In this document: piece by piece, positions 25,271 to 33,078 of the stretch | How the letters are laid out: every line of letters starts with the position of its first letter | Numbering within the stretch: position 1 is the stretch's first letter | Source: Nocardioides sp. T2.26MG-1 | Lineage (GTDB): Bacteria > Actinomycetota > Actinomycetes > Propionibacteriales > Nocardioidaceae | Direction: 5' to 3' | Length of the DNA: 64,000 nucleotides | Assembly: GCF_950101795.1 (NCBI RefSeq) | Contig: NZ_CATNLZ010000001.1 | Coordinates: 813,382 to 877,381 of the forward strand | Notes under the pieces: model-generated | What the model was told of the DNA's origin: nothing | Seen by the model: the letters and a program-made list of their open reading frames with translations, nothing else | Databases searched by the model: none | Position numbers and translations under genes: made by a program

Positions 25271-25737
25271 GCACTTCAGAAATGGCGGGGGCGAGCGGCT
25301 CGGCCCGGGATGCGGGTGTGTCCCACCTGTCAGACGACATCCGAAGGGCCATCGAGATCACCTCCACCGCGGGCACCCGCGAGCGGATCATCGACATCAC
25401 GACGCTGGGGCGCCGTACCGGCCGGCCCCGCCGCATCGAGATCTTCTTCTACCGGGCCCTCGGCAACACCTACCTGTGCAGCGGCGCCGGCGGTGCCGCG
25501 ACCGACTGGCATGCGAACCTGCTCGCCAATCCGGACTTCACCTTCCACCTCAAGAACGGGATCCGTGCCGATCTGCCGGCACGGGCCACGCCGGTCACCG
25601 ACCCAGCCGAGCGGGAGGCGGTGCTGGGGGAGATCGTCAGGGATCTCAACCAACCCCACGACCCCGGCACCATCCGGCCGACCCGGCTCGAAGACTGGGC
25701 CGACAGCCGGCTGATGCGCGTCACCTTCTCCTCCTGA
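25267..25737 (+). CDS. Nitroreductase/deazaflavin (F420)-dependent oxidoreductase family protein
   Basis: 156 residues of the split-barrel DDN-like family (DUF385): ITTLGRRTGRPRRIEIFFY, GNTYLCSGAGGAATDWHANLLANPDF. Family members use F420H2 to reduce quinones or nitro compounds, and some bind other flavins. The ATGA overlap with the upstream SDR suggests they act in one pathway. The N-terminal 20 residues are low-complexity and probably flexible. Confidence 0.82.
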   Translation: MSTSEMAGASGSARDAGVSHLSDDIRRAIEITSTAGTRERIIDITTLGRRTGRPRRIEIFFYRALGNTYLCSGAGGAATDWHANLLANPDFTFHLKNGIRADLPARATPVTDPAEREAVLGEIVRDLNQPHDPGTIRPTRLEDWADSRLMRVTFSS

Positions 25738-25772
25738 TCTCGAGTCAGGGCGCCGCAACAGCGGATGCGTCC

Positions 25773-26366
25773 TCACTCGGTCCGGGGCAGGAGAGCGATC
25801 GCGGTCTCGGCGACGCTCGCCAACTGATCGTCGTCCATGCCGGCCTTTCCGAGCGCCTCGGTGCCTCGCAGGACGGCCAGGACGAGGAGGGCGAGCTGCT
25901 CGGCGTCGGCCGAGCTGTCGAGATCCCCGTGACGCTGGGCGGCACGTATGTCATCGGCCAGCGCGGAAGTGATGCGCTCGAGGGTCTGCCGGGCACGGAG
26001 GGTGACGTCAGGGTCGTGCTCGGAGAGCTCGGCCGCGCTCTTCGCCAGCAGGCAGCCGCGGTGGCTTCGGTCGGCGGCGATGCCGGCCGCCGCCGCCCGG
26101 ATGTGCACACACAGCCGGTCGTACGCGCCGTCGTCCGGGCCGGTCAGGGCGTCAATGACGCGGTCGGCGACATCTGTGCAGTAGGCGTCGAAGATCCGCA
26201 GGAACAGCTCGTGCTTGCCGCCGAAGGCGCCGTACAGGCTGCCCTTCCCCAAGCCGGTCGCCGCCGCGACGGCGTCCATGCTCGTCCCGGCGTACCCCGA
26301 TGTCCAGAACCGCTCCCGCGCGGCGTCCAGGACCGCCCCCTCGTCGAACGTCCGCGGTCGCGCCAT
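25773..26366 (-). CDS. TetR-family transcriptional regulator (AcrR/NemR-like)
   Basis: 197 residues. FDEGAVLDAARERFWTSGYAGTSMDAVAAATGLGKGSLYGAFGGK is the TetR HTH (quoted in pieces of one block), and the C-terminal domain has a Cys (SHRGCLLAKSA) like thiol-sensing NemR relatives. TAGGCT (reverse strand 26378-26373) ends 6 nt before the ATG. It is divergent from the SnoaL-like gene, with an inverted repeat between them. Confidence 0.85.
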   Translation of the reverse strand: MARPRTFDEGAVLDAARERFWTSGYAGTSMDAVAAATGLGKGSLYGAFGGKHELFLRIFDAYCTDVADRVIDALTGPDDGAYDRLCVHIRAAAAGIAADRSHRGCLLAKSAAELSEHDPDVTLRARQTLERITSALADDIRAAQRHGDLDSSADAEQLALLVLAVLRGTEALGKAGMDDDQLASVAETAIALLPRTE

Positions 26367-26372
26367 GCCGCG

Positions 26373-26420
26373 AGCCTACCCGTTGTTGACGGATCGGTCC
26401 ATAACTCGGTAGCGTTATGG
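26373..26420. promoter_or_regulatory. -10 of TetR gene and inverted repeat CCATAAC...GTTATGG
   Basis: Reverse-strand TAGGCT (26378-26373) ends 6 nt before the TetR ATG. Further out, CCATAAC (26399-26405) and GTTATGG (26414-26420) form a perfect 7-bp inverted repeat with an 8-bp spacer, a likely TetR operator for the divergent pair. Confidence 0.6.
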
Positions 26421-26481
26421 GCGAAATGGTCCAGAACGGATCGCATCGTCCCTGCGCGACATCCGGCACGAAGGAGCAGAC

Positions 26482-26949
26482 ATGGTCAGCAATGAAGAGG
26501 TCGTCCGCGAGGCCTACCGACTGGCGGAAGGCGATGTCCTCGACGGAGCCGGCTTCCGAGCCCTGTTCGCAGAGGGCGGAACGTTCAACGACGTGCCGAA
26601 CTCACTGACCTTCCGCGGGGAACAGATCCCGCAGGCGTTGACCGGCCTCGCCAGCGCTTTTCCCGACATTCCCCGCGAGCTCCTCGTCGTGCATGCGGTC
26701 GGCGACGTCGTCGCCGTCGAGCTGAGGATCCAGGGAACACATCTCGGCGCGTTCCCGACTCCGATCGGCGAGGTCCCTCCGACCGGGCGCCGTATCGACG
26801 TACCGACGGCCGATCTCTGGTACCTGCGTGACGGGAAGATCGAGACCTTCAACTGCTACAACGCCGCGAATGTGTGGCTTGCTCAGCTCGGAGCCGAGCC
26901 GGATTACAGCTCGGCGATCAAGGCCGCCAATGCCGCTGCCGGGGGGTAG
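26482..26949 (+). CDS. SnoaL-like / NTF2-fold protein
   Basis: 155 residues. The cone-shaped NTF2-like fold is suggested by VREAYRLAEGDVLDGAGFRALF, AFPDIPRELLVVHAVGDVVAVELRIQGTH, GRRIDVPTADLWYLRDGKIETFNCYN. Such proteins act as epoxide hydrolases, cyclases or isomerases on small hydrophobic substrates; the specific activity is not readable. AAGGAG 6 nt before the ATG is a strong RBS. It is divergent from, and probably controlled by, the TetR at 25773. Confidence 0.78.
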   Translation: MVSNEEVVREAYRLAEGDVLDGAGFRALFAEGGTFNDVPNSLTFRGEQIPQALTGLASAFPDIPRELLVVHAVGDVVAVELRIQGTHLGAFPTPIGEVPPTGRRIDVPTADLWYLRDGKIETFNCYNAANVWLAQLGAEPDYSSAIKAANAAAGG

Positions 26950-27025
26950 CTGCGGCCGCCGGTCGACGACCTTGCAGGGAAGGGGGTCCGAGCATTCCAG
27001 CCCACCAACTGCCGGAACGGACTCG

Positions 27026-27236
27026 ATGATGTACCAGCTCAGGACTTACACACTGCGCACGGCAGAGGCGCTCCAGCAGTAGGCCACCGTGCACTGGCCG
27101 CGGCATGTCGCCAGCATGGCCCGGTTCGGCGTCGACATACGCGGCTTCTGGACCCACCACCTGGCCCGGCGCGCACCACCTGGTGGTCCTCATCTCGTTC
27201 CAGGAAGGCGTCGACCCCACTCAGTTCACCGCATAA
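27026..27236 (+). pseudogene. Decayed NIPSNAP-family gene
   Basis: The reading frame MYQLRTYTLRTAEALQQ is hit by TAG at 27080-27082, continues in the same frame as ATVHWPRHVASMARFGVDIRGFWT, then shifts frame and resumes as AHHLVVLISFQEGVDPTQFTA before TAA at 27234. These pieces in this order match the first half of NIPSNAP-domain proteins. At least one nonsense mutation, one frameshift and loss of the C-terminal half are visible. It lies between the SnoaL-like gene and tRNA-Leu. Confidence 0.75.
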
Positions 27237-27255
27237 AGGTGGCCAGGAATGGGCC

Positions 27256-27287
27256 ACTGGCCCCGGATCCGAGGACCCGGGGCCAGT
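27256..27287 (-). terminator. Stem-loop terminator downstream of tRNA-Leu
   Basis: ACTGGCCCCGG (27256-27266) and CCGGGGCCAGT (27277-27287) form a perfect 11-bp GC-rich stem with a 10-nt loop, 8 nt beyond the 3' end of the tRNA. There is no U-run, as is common in actinobacteria. Confidence 0.75.
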
Positions 27288-27295
27288 CGCTCACG

Positions 27296-27379
27296 TGCGC
27301 GAGGGGGGAGTTGAACCCCCACGCCCTTTCGGGCACACGGACCTGAACCGTGCGCGTCTGCCTATTCCGCCACTCGCGC
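27296..27379 (-). tRNA. tRNA-Leu (anticodon CAG)
   Basis: 84-nt type II tRNA. The acceptor stem GCGCGAG pairs with CTCGCGC, discriminator A. The anticodon arm is CACGG-TTCAGGT-CCGTG, giving CAG. A long variable arm (TGCCCGAAAGGGCG) and T arm GGGGG-TTCAACT-CCCCC follow. CCA is not encoded. It matches leuT at the same place in the mycobacterial origin region. Confidence 0.95.
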
Positions 27380-27531
27380 GTGAAGCGGGCCAAGGCTATC
27401 CCAGGCCGGAGGTTTGCCCCAAACCGGCACCGGAGGCGGGCACCGGGCGGGTCACCGGTGGGTCGGGTGCCCCAGAACGCGCCGGGGCGCGGCGTGAGGC
27501 ACACGACCCGCACTTCCCTCGGGCACCCCGT

Positions 27532-27537
27532 TACGAT
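27532..27537 (+). promoter_or_regulatory. Possible -10 element for the fhaA-pknB operon
   Basis: The 279-bp gap between tRNA-Leu and fhaA contains TACGAT at 27532-27537, a good actinobacterial -10, about 120 nt before the fhaA GTG. No convincing -35 is seen. The rest of the gap shows only G/C-rich sequence. Confidence 0.35.
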
Positions 27538-27658
27538 CGGTCGGAACCCGGCCACCGGTCGGGGTGCCCGGCGTGTGCCCGGCCCGAGGCGTGGGCCACG
27601 GGGTTAGGCGAGCAGGCGGACGGGCACGACCACCGGGACGTGGACGGAAGGAGGCGAC

Positions 27659-28366
27659 GTGGGCGGACTCCAGAGGCTGGAGCACCGGCTCGAGCAGATG
27701 ATCTCGGGCGCGTTCGCCCGGGCGTTCCGTTCCGCCGTCCAGCCGGTCGAGATCGCCGCGGCCCTCCAGCGCGAGTGCGACAACAACGCCCAGATCCTCT
27801 CCCGGGACCGCCGGCTGGTCCCCAACGACTTCCACGTCGAGCTCTCCCAGACCGACCTCGACCGGCTCTCGCCGTACAACACCGCGCTCGCCGCCGACCT
27901 CGCCACCCAGCTGCGCGACCACGCCGACCACCAGGGCTACGTGTTCCCCGGGCCGGTGTCGATCGGGTTCGAGCCGGCCGAGGACCTCACCACCGGGCGG
28001 TTCCGGATCCGCAGCCAGGCCCAGGCCAAGGTCACCAGCGGCGCCACGAACACCCAGGTCGGCCGCGCCCGCGCGGTGCTCGAGGTCAACGGCACCCGCC
28101 ACCCGCTGCAGCCGCCCGGCCTCGTGGTCGGCCGCGGCACCGAGGCGGACGTCCGCATCAACGACCCGGGCGTGAGCCGCCGGCACGCCGAGTTCACCGT
28201 GGTCGGGTCGGCCGGCGGGGGCCTCGCGATCGAGGTCAACGACCTCGGCTCCACCAACGGCATGCTGGTCGACGGCCACCGCATCACCCACACCCCGCTG
28301 CGCGACGGCTCGCAGGTCAAGATCGGCAACACCACGATGACCGTCCGGGTCCTCGAGGAAGGCTGA
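27659..28366 (+). CDS. fhaA: FHA-domain protein FhaA (DUF3662 + FHA)
   Basis: 235 residues. The N-terminal DUF3662 domain (LQRLEHRLEQMISGAFARAF, PNDFHVELS) is followed by a shortened linker and a C-terminal FHA domain at about 150-233 with GRGTEADVRI, SRRHAEF and DLGSTNGMLVDG, the phosphothreonine-binding residues. In mycobacteria FhaA binds phosphorylated MviN and PknB substrates. The linker is much shorter than in M. tuberculosis. GTG start with GGAAGGAGG upstream. First gene of the operon. Confidence 0.93.
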   Translation: MGGLQRLEHRLEQMISGAFARAFRSAVQPVEIAAALQRECDNNAQILSRDRRLVPNDFHVELSQTDLDRLSPYNTALAADLATQLRDHADHQGYVFPGPVSIGFEPAEDLTTGRFRIRSQAQAKVTSGATNTQVGRARAVLEVNGTRHPLQPPGLVVGRGTEADVRINDPGVSRRHAEFTVVGSAGGGLAIEVNDLGSTNGMLVDGHRITHTPLRDGSQVKIGNTTMTVRVLEEG

Positions 28367-28368
28367 GG

Positions 28369-28848
28369 ATGTCCGAGCTCACGCTGTTCCTCATCCGGAT
28401 CTCCTACCTGGCGATCCTCTGGATCTTCGTGCTCTCGGCGATCTCGGTGATCCGCTCGGACATGTTCGGGGCCCGGGTGCCGGAGGCCGCCCGCGGCGGC
28501 GGCCGCGCCGCCGGCCGGACCCCCAAGCCCGCGAAGCCGCCGAGCAGGCGCCGGGGCACCCCCACCCACCTGCTGGTGACCGAGGGCTCCAACGCCGGCG
28601 AGCGCGTCGACCTCGCGAACGCCCCGATCCTCATCGGCCGCGGCGCGGACGCGGCGATCCGGCTCGACGACGACTACGTGTCCACCCGGCACGCCCGCAT
28701 CGCGGCGTCCGGTGAGACGTGGTTCGTCGAGGACCTCGGCTCGACCAACGGCACGTACGTCGGGACGGTCCGCATCACCCAGCCCACCACGATCACGCTC
28801 GGCACCCAGGTCCGCATCGGCAAGACGATCCTGGAGCTCAGGAAGTAG
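28369..28848 (+). CDS. fhaB: FHA-domain membrane protein FhaB/FipA
   Basis: 159 residues. An N-terminal TM at about 5-30 (LFLIRISYLAILWIFVLSAI) is followed by a basic linker and a C-terminal FHA domain with IGRGADAAIRL, STRHARI and DLGSTNGTYVG. It docks phosphorylated partners of PknA/PknB at the membrane; mycobacterial FipA interacts with FtsZ and FtsQ. It starts directly after the fhaA stop. Confidence 0.93.
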   Translation: MSELTLFLIRISYLAILWIFVLSAISVIRSDMFGARVPEAARGGGRAAGRTPKPAKPPSRRRGTPTHLLVTEGSNAGERVDLANAPILIGRGADAAIRLDDDYVSTRHARIAASGETWFVEDLGSTNGTYVGTVRITQPTTITLGTQVRIGKTILELRK

Positions 28849-28853
28849 CCGGG

Positions 28854-30188
28854 ATGACCGACACGCCAGCAGCGGCGCCCCCGACGAGCCTGCGCCTGCG
28901 GTTCGCCGCGATCTCCGACGTCGGCCGGGTCCGCAAGGACAATCAGGACTCCGGGTACGTCGGCCCGTGGCTCGTCGCGGTCTGCGACGGCGTCGGCGGA
29001 GCGGCCCGGGGCGACATCGCCTCGAGCACCGCGATCGCCCAGCTGCGGCGCCTCGACGTACCCCCTGACGGCGACTCCCCCGACGACCTGCTCACCAAGG
29101 TCGCCGGAGCCCTGCACCGGGCCCACGACCGCATCAACGAGCTCGCCGACGAGGATCCGGCCCTCGACGGCACCAGCACCACCGCCACGGTCGCGCTCTT
29201 CGACGGCGCCCGGATCGGCATCGGCCACGTCGGCGACAGCCGCGCCTATCTGTTCCGCGACCGGGAGATCACCCGGCTGACGTCCGACCACACGTTCGTG
29301 CAGACCCTCATCGACGAGGGCCGGATCACCGAGGAGGAGGCGCGGGTCCACCCGCACCGCAACCTCATCCTCAACGCGCTCGGTGGTCCCGGCGACGTCG
29401 AGCCCGACCTCTTCGTGATCGAGCTGACCCCCGGCGACCGGCTGCTGCTGTGCAGCGACGGCGCCAGCGGCGTGCTCGACGACCACCGGCTGGCCGACAT
29501 CCTGGCCACCGGCAGCCCCGAGTTCGCGTCCGTGGAGCTGGTGCGGGCCAGCCTCGAGGCCGGCAGCTCCGACAACGTCACCTGCCTGGTCGCCGACGCC
29601 GTCGACGCCGCGGCGCCACCCTCGCCCGGTGAGGCCGGCCAGCCGCTGCTCGTCGGCGCGGCCGCCGAGCGCCGGCTGCCGCGGCAGCGCGGCGGCGGCA
29701 TGGGCGGGCTGTTCCGCGGCCACCGCTCCGGCGACACCGGCGAGCTCGAGCCGGTGCAGGCGGACATCCCGGACGACCTGCCGTTCGCGATCACCGCCGA
29801 TCCGATCGACCCCGAGGAGGCGCGCTACGCACCCCGGCCGCCGCGCCGCTTCGTGTGGCTCAAGCGGCTGCTCGCGACGGTGGTCGTGGTCGGCCTCGCC
29901 TGGGTCGGCCTCGCGGCCGCCTGGTCGTGGACGCAGGACCAGTACTACGTCGGCGAGGAGGACGGCACGGTCGTCATCTTCCGCGGGGTCAACACCGAGC
30001 TCGGCGGCTTCTCGCTGTCCGAGCCCTACGAGCGCACCGACGTCGAACTCGACCGGCTCGGCGAGATCGAGGCCGACCGGGTCCGCGAGGGCATCGCGTA
30101 CGACAACCTCGCGGACGCCGAGCAGAAGGTCCAGGACCTCGCCGCCCGGCAGGCGCCCGCGACGGGTGACAGCGGGAGCGCGGGCTGA
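28854..30188 (+). CDS. pstP: PP2C-type Ser/Thr phosphatase PstP
   Basis: 444 residues. The cytoplasmic PP2C domain has the full metal set: DVGRVRKDNQD, VCDGVGGAARGD, GHVGDSRAYLF, LCSDGASGVL and GSSDNVTC. A juxtamembrane linker, one TM at about 336-357 (LLATVVVVGLAWVGLAAAW) and a short extracellular tail follow. It dephosphorylates PknA, PknB and their substrates. Its stop overlaps the rodA ATG by 1 nt. Confidence 0.95.
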   Translation: MTDTPAAAPPTSLRLRFAAISDVGRVRKDNQDSGYVGPWLVAVCDGVGGAARGDIASSTAIAQLRRLDVPPDGDSPDDLLTKVAGALHRAHDRINELADEDPALDGTSTTATVALFDGARIGIGHVGDSRAYLFRDREITRLTSDHTFVQTLIDEGRITEEEARVHPHRNLILNALGGPGDVEPDLFVIELTPGDRLLLCSDGASGVLDDHRLADILATGSPEFASVELVRASLEAGSSDNVTCLVADAVDAAAPPSPGEAGQPLLVGAAAERRLPRQRGGGMGGLFRGHRSGDTGELEPVQADIPDDLPFAITADPIDPEEARYAPRPPRRFVWLKRLLATVVVVGLAWVGLAAAWSWTQDQYYVGEEDGTVVIFRGVNTELGGFSLSEPYERTDVELDRLGEIEADRVREGIAYDNLADAEQKVQDLAARQAPATGDSGSAG

Positions 30189-31609
30189 TGTCCCAGACCG
30201 CAGCCACTCCCGGCTCCTCCAGCCTGATGGGGTTCGTGCACCGGCGCCGCCGTGGCGCCGAGCTGTTCCTGCTCGTGCTCGCCCTCGCCGTCGGCATCGG
30301 CGCCTACGCCGCGGTCGGCATCGGCGTGCAGGAGAAGGTGCCGGCCGACCTGCTGGGGTACGGCGGCTGGCTCGCCGCCCTGGTCATCGTCGCCCACGTG
30401 GTGATCCGCTTCGTCGCGCCGTACGCCGACCCCGTGCTGCTGCCGGTGGTCGCCGCGCTCAACGGCCTCGGGCTGGCCGTGATCCATCGGCTCGACCTGG
30501 CCAAGGAGGCCGCCGACAAGCCGCACGCGTTCGCCCAGCAGCAGCTGACCTGGATGACGCTCGGCGTCGTGCTGTTCGTCGTCACGCTGCTCGCGCTGCG
30601 CGACCACCGCGTGCTGCAGCGCTTCACCTACACGAGCGGGCTCGCCGCGATCGTGCTGCTGCTGCTGCCGATGCTCCCCGGGATCGGCCGCACCATCAAC
30701 GGCGCCCGGATCTGGATCCACGTCGGACCGTTCAGCTTCCAGCCCGGCGAGGTCGCCAAGGTGCTGCTGGTCGTGACGTTCTCCGGCTACCTCGTCCTGC
30801 ACCGTGACGCGCTCGCGCTCGCCGGCCGCCGGTTCCTGTTCGTCGACCTGCCCCGCGGCCGCGACCTCGGCCCGATCCTCGTGATGTGGGTCGTCAGCCT
30901 CGGCATCCTGGTGCGCCAGCAGGACCTCGGCTCGAGCCTGCTGTTCTTCGGCCTGTTCCTGGTGATGCTGTACGTCGCCACCGAGCGACCCGGATGGCTC
31001 GTCGTCGGTGGCCTGCTCTTCGCCGCCGGCGCGACGCTGGCCTACTACCTGTTCAGTCACGTCCAGGTCCGCTTCGACATCTGGCTGCACCCGTTCGACT
31101 ACTACAACAAGAACGGCGACCAGGCCTTCCAGCCGGTCGAGGCGCAGTTCGGCATGGGCTGGGGTGGGCTGATCGGCCGCGGCTTCGGCGACGGCGACCC
31201 CAACCGGGTGCCGTTCGCGGAGTCCGACTTCATCGTCGCCGCGATCGGCGAGGAGCTGGGGCTCACGGCGGTGATCGCGGTGATCCTGCTGTACGGCCTG
31301 ATCGTCGAGCGGGCGCTGCGCATCGCGCTGATCTGCCGCGACGGGTTCGGCAAGCTGATGGCCACCGGTCTGGGCAGCATCTTCGCGCTGCAGGTCTTCG
31401 TGGTCGTCGGCGGCGTCACCAGCCTGATCCCGCTGACCGGTCTCACCACGCCGTTCCTGTCGTACGGCGGCTCCTCGTTGATCGCCAACTGGGTGATCGT
31501 GGCGATCCTGCTGCGGATCTCCGACCAGGCCCGCCGCCCCGCGCCACAGCTCTCCGACGACACCGCCGCCATCGGCGACGACGCCACCCAGGTGGTGAAG
31601 CTCGGGTGA
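30188..31609 (+). CDS. rodA: SEDS-family peptidoglycan glycosyltransferase RodA/FtsW
   Basis: 473-residue polytopic membrane protein (about 10-12 TM) polymerising glycan strands from lipid II. Conserved SEDS features: the ARIWIHVG and FSFQPGEVAK block, FQPVEAQFGMGWGGL, the catalytic-type Asp in FAESDFIVAAIGEELG, and LTTPFLSYGGSS. Operon order with a class B PBP next door identifies it as the elongation-type RodA. It overlaps pbpA by GTGA. Confidence 0.94.
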   Translation: MSQTAATPGSSSLMGFVHRRRRGAELFLLVLALAVGIGAYAAVGIGVQEKVPADLLGYGGWLAALVIVAHVVIRFVAPYADPVLLPVVAALNGLGLAVIHRLDLAKEAADKPHAFAQQQLTWMTLGVVLFVVTLLALRDHRVLQRFTYTSGLAAIVLLLLPMLPGIGRTINGARIWIHVGPFSFQPGEVAKVLLVVTFSGYLVLHRDALALAGRRFLFVDLPRGRDLGPILVMWVVSLGILVRQQDLGSSLLFFGLFLVMLYVATERPGWLVVGGLLFAAGATLAYYLFSHVQVRFDIWLHPFDYYNKNGDQAFQPVEAQFGMGWGGLIGRGFGDGDPNRVPFAESDFIVAAIGEELGLTAVIAVILLYGLIVERALRIALICRDGFGKLMATGLGSIFALQVFVVVGGVTSLIPLTGLTTPFLSYGGSSLIANWVIVAILLRISDQARRPAPQLSDDTAAIGDDATQVVKLG

Positions 31610-33078
31610 ACAAGCCGATCCGCACCATCGCGACGTTCTGCCTGATGCTGTTCCTGGCGCTGATGATCAACGCCACCTACCTGCAGTACTGGAAGGCCGA
31701 CGAGCTCAACGACAACCCGCAGAACCGCCGCGTGCTGGTCGCGTCGTACTCCCGCGAGCGCGGGGCGATCCAGGTCGGCAGCAAGGCCATCGCCGAGAGC
31801 GTCGAGTCCGACGACCAGTACAAGTTCCAGCGCACCTATCCCAAGCCGCTGGAGTACGCCCCGATCACCGGCTGGTTCAGCTACTACAGCGCGACCGGCA
31901 TCGAGCAGACCCGCAACGACATCCTCTCCGGCGACGACTCCCGGCTCTTCGTCACCAAGCTGGTCGACCTGCTGAGCAACGACCCGACCAAGGGCGGCAA
32001 CGTCCGGCTGACGATCGACCCGGCGGCGCAGGACGCGGCGTACGACGGGCTCAAGGCACTGGGGCCGAACGTCCAGGGCTCGGTCGTGGCCCTCGAGCCC
32101 AGCACCGGCAAGATCCTCGCGATGGTCTCGCTGCCGACCTACGACCCCAACAAGCTCGCCTCCCACGATCTCGGGTCGGTGCAGGACACCTTCGACCGGC
32201 TCAACGACGACCCCGCGCAGCCGCTGCTCAACCGCGCGATCCAGACCCGGCTGCCCCCCGGCTCGACGTTCAAGATCCTCACCGCGGCCGCCGCGATCGA
32301 CAAGGGCCTCTACAAGGCCGACGACCCGGTCCCGGGTGGCGCGACGTTCCAGCTGCCGCAGACCAGTGGCGTGACCGGCGAGATCGACAACGAGGGCCGC
32401 TCGTGCGGCGCGAACGGCAGCCGGATCCCGTTCACGCAGGCGCTCGCCCAGTCCTGCAACACCACCTTCGCGCAGCTGGCGATCGAGGTCGGCGCCGAGG
32501 ACATGACCAAGACCGCCGAGGGCTTCGGCTTCAACAGCCACTACTTCGACGACCTCACGCCGCAGGCCGAGTCGGTGTTCCCCACCGACGCCAACGAGCC
32601 GCAGATCGGACAGTCGGGCATCGGTCAGTACGAGGTCGCGGCGACGCCGCTGCAGATGGCGATGGTCACCGCGGGCATCGCCAACGGCGGCTCGGTGATG
32701 CGGCCCTACCTGGTCGACGAGGAGCAGTCCGCGGACCTCGACGTGATCCAGAAGACCGACCCGCAGGAGCTCTCGCAGGCCGTGTCGTCCTCGACCGCCA
32801 GTGAGGTCACCAAGCTGATGGTCGCGACCGTCAACGACGGCACCGCGAGCCCGGCCGCGATGGACGGCATCCAGGTGGCCGGCAAGACCGGCACCGCGCA
32901 GAGCGGCCAGCCCGACAAGCCGCCGTACGCCTGGTTCGTGTCGTTCGCGCCCGCCGAGAACCCGCGCGTCGCGGTCGCGGTGATGATCCAGGCCGCCGAC
33001 ATCCCGCGGGGAGAGATCGCCGGCGGCACCTACGGCGGCCCGATCGCCAAGGCCGTCATGGAGGCGGTGATCAGGTGA
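31606..33078 (+). CDS. pbpA: Class B penicillin-binding protein PbpA
   Basis: 490 residues: an N-terminal TM anchor (FCLMLFLALMINATYLQY), a pedestal domain with the RRVLVASYSRERGAI segment, and a transpeptidase domain with all active-site motifs: the SxxK box in GSTFKILTA, SCN in AQSCNTTF, and KTGTAQ. It crosslinks peptidoglycan together with the adjacent RodA. GTG start inside the rodA stop (GTGA). Confidence 0.95.
   Translation: MNKPIRTIATFCLMLFLALMINATYLQYWKADELNDNPQNRRVLVASYSRERGAIQVGSKAIAESVESDDQYKFQRTYPKPLEYAPITGWFSYYSATGIEQTRNDILSGDDSRLFVTKLVDLLSNDPTKGGNVRLTIDPAAQDAAYDGLKALGPNVQGSVVALEPSTGKILAMVSLPTYDPNKLASHDLGSVQDTFDRLNDDPAQPLLNRAIQTRLPPGSTFKILTAAAAIDKGLYKADDPVPGGATFQLPQTSGVTGEIDNEGRSCGANGSRIPFTQALAQSCNTTFAQLAIEVGAEDMTKTAEGFGFNSHYFDDLTPQAESVFPTDANEPQIGQSGIGQYEVAATPLQMAMVTAGIANGGSVMRPYLVDEEQSADLDVIQKTDPQELSQAVSSSTASEVTKLMVATVNDGTASPAAMDGIQVAGKTGTAQSGQPDKPPYAWFVSFAPAENPRVAVAVMIQAADIPRGEIAGGTYGGPIAKAVMEAVIR

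Noticed and set aside
27296..27379. tRNA-Leu 3' end as a proven attachment site
   Set aside because: No duplicate of the tRNA 3' end was found by eye in the region to its left, and no integrase gene is present.
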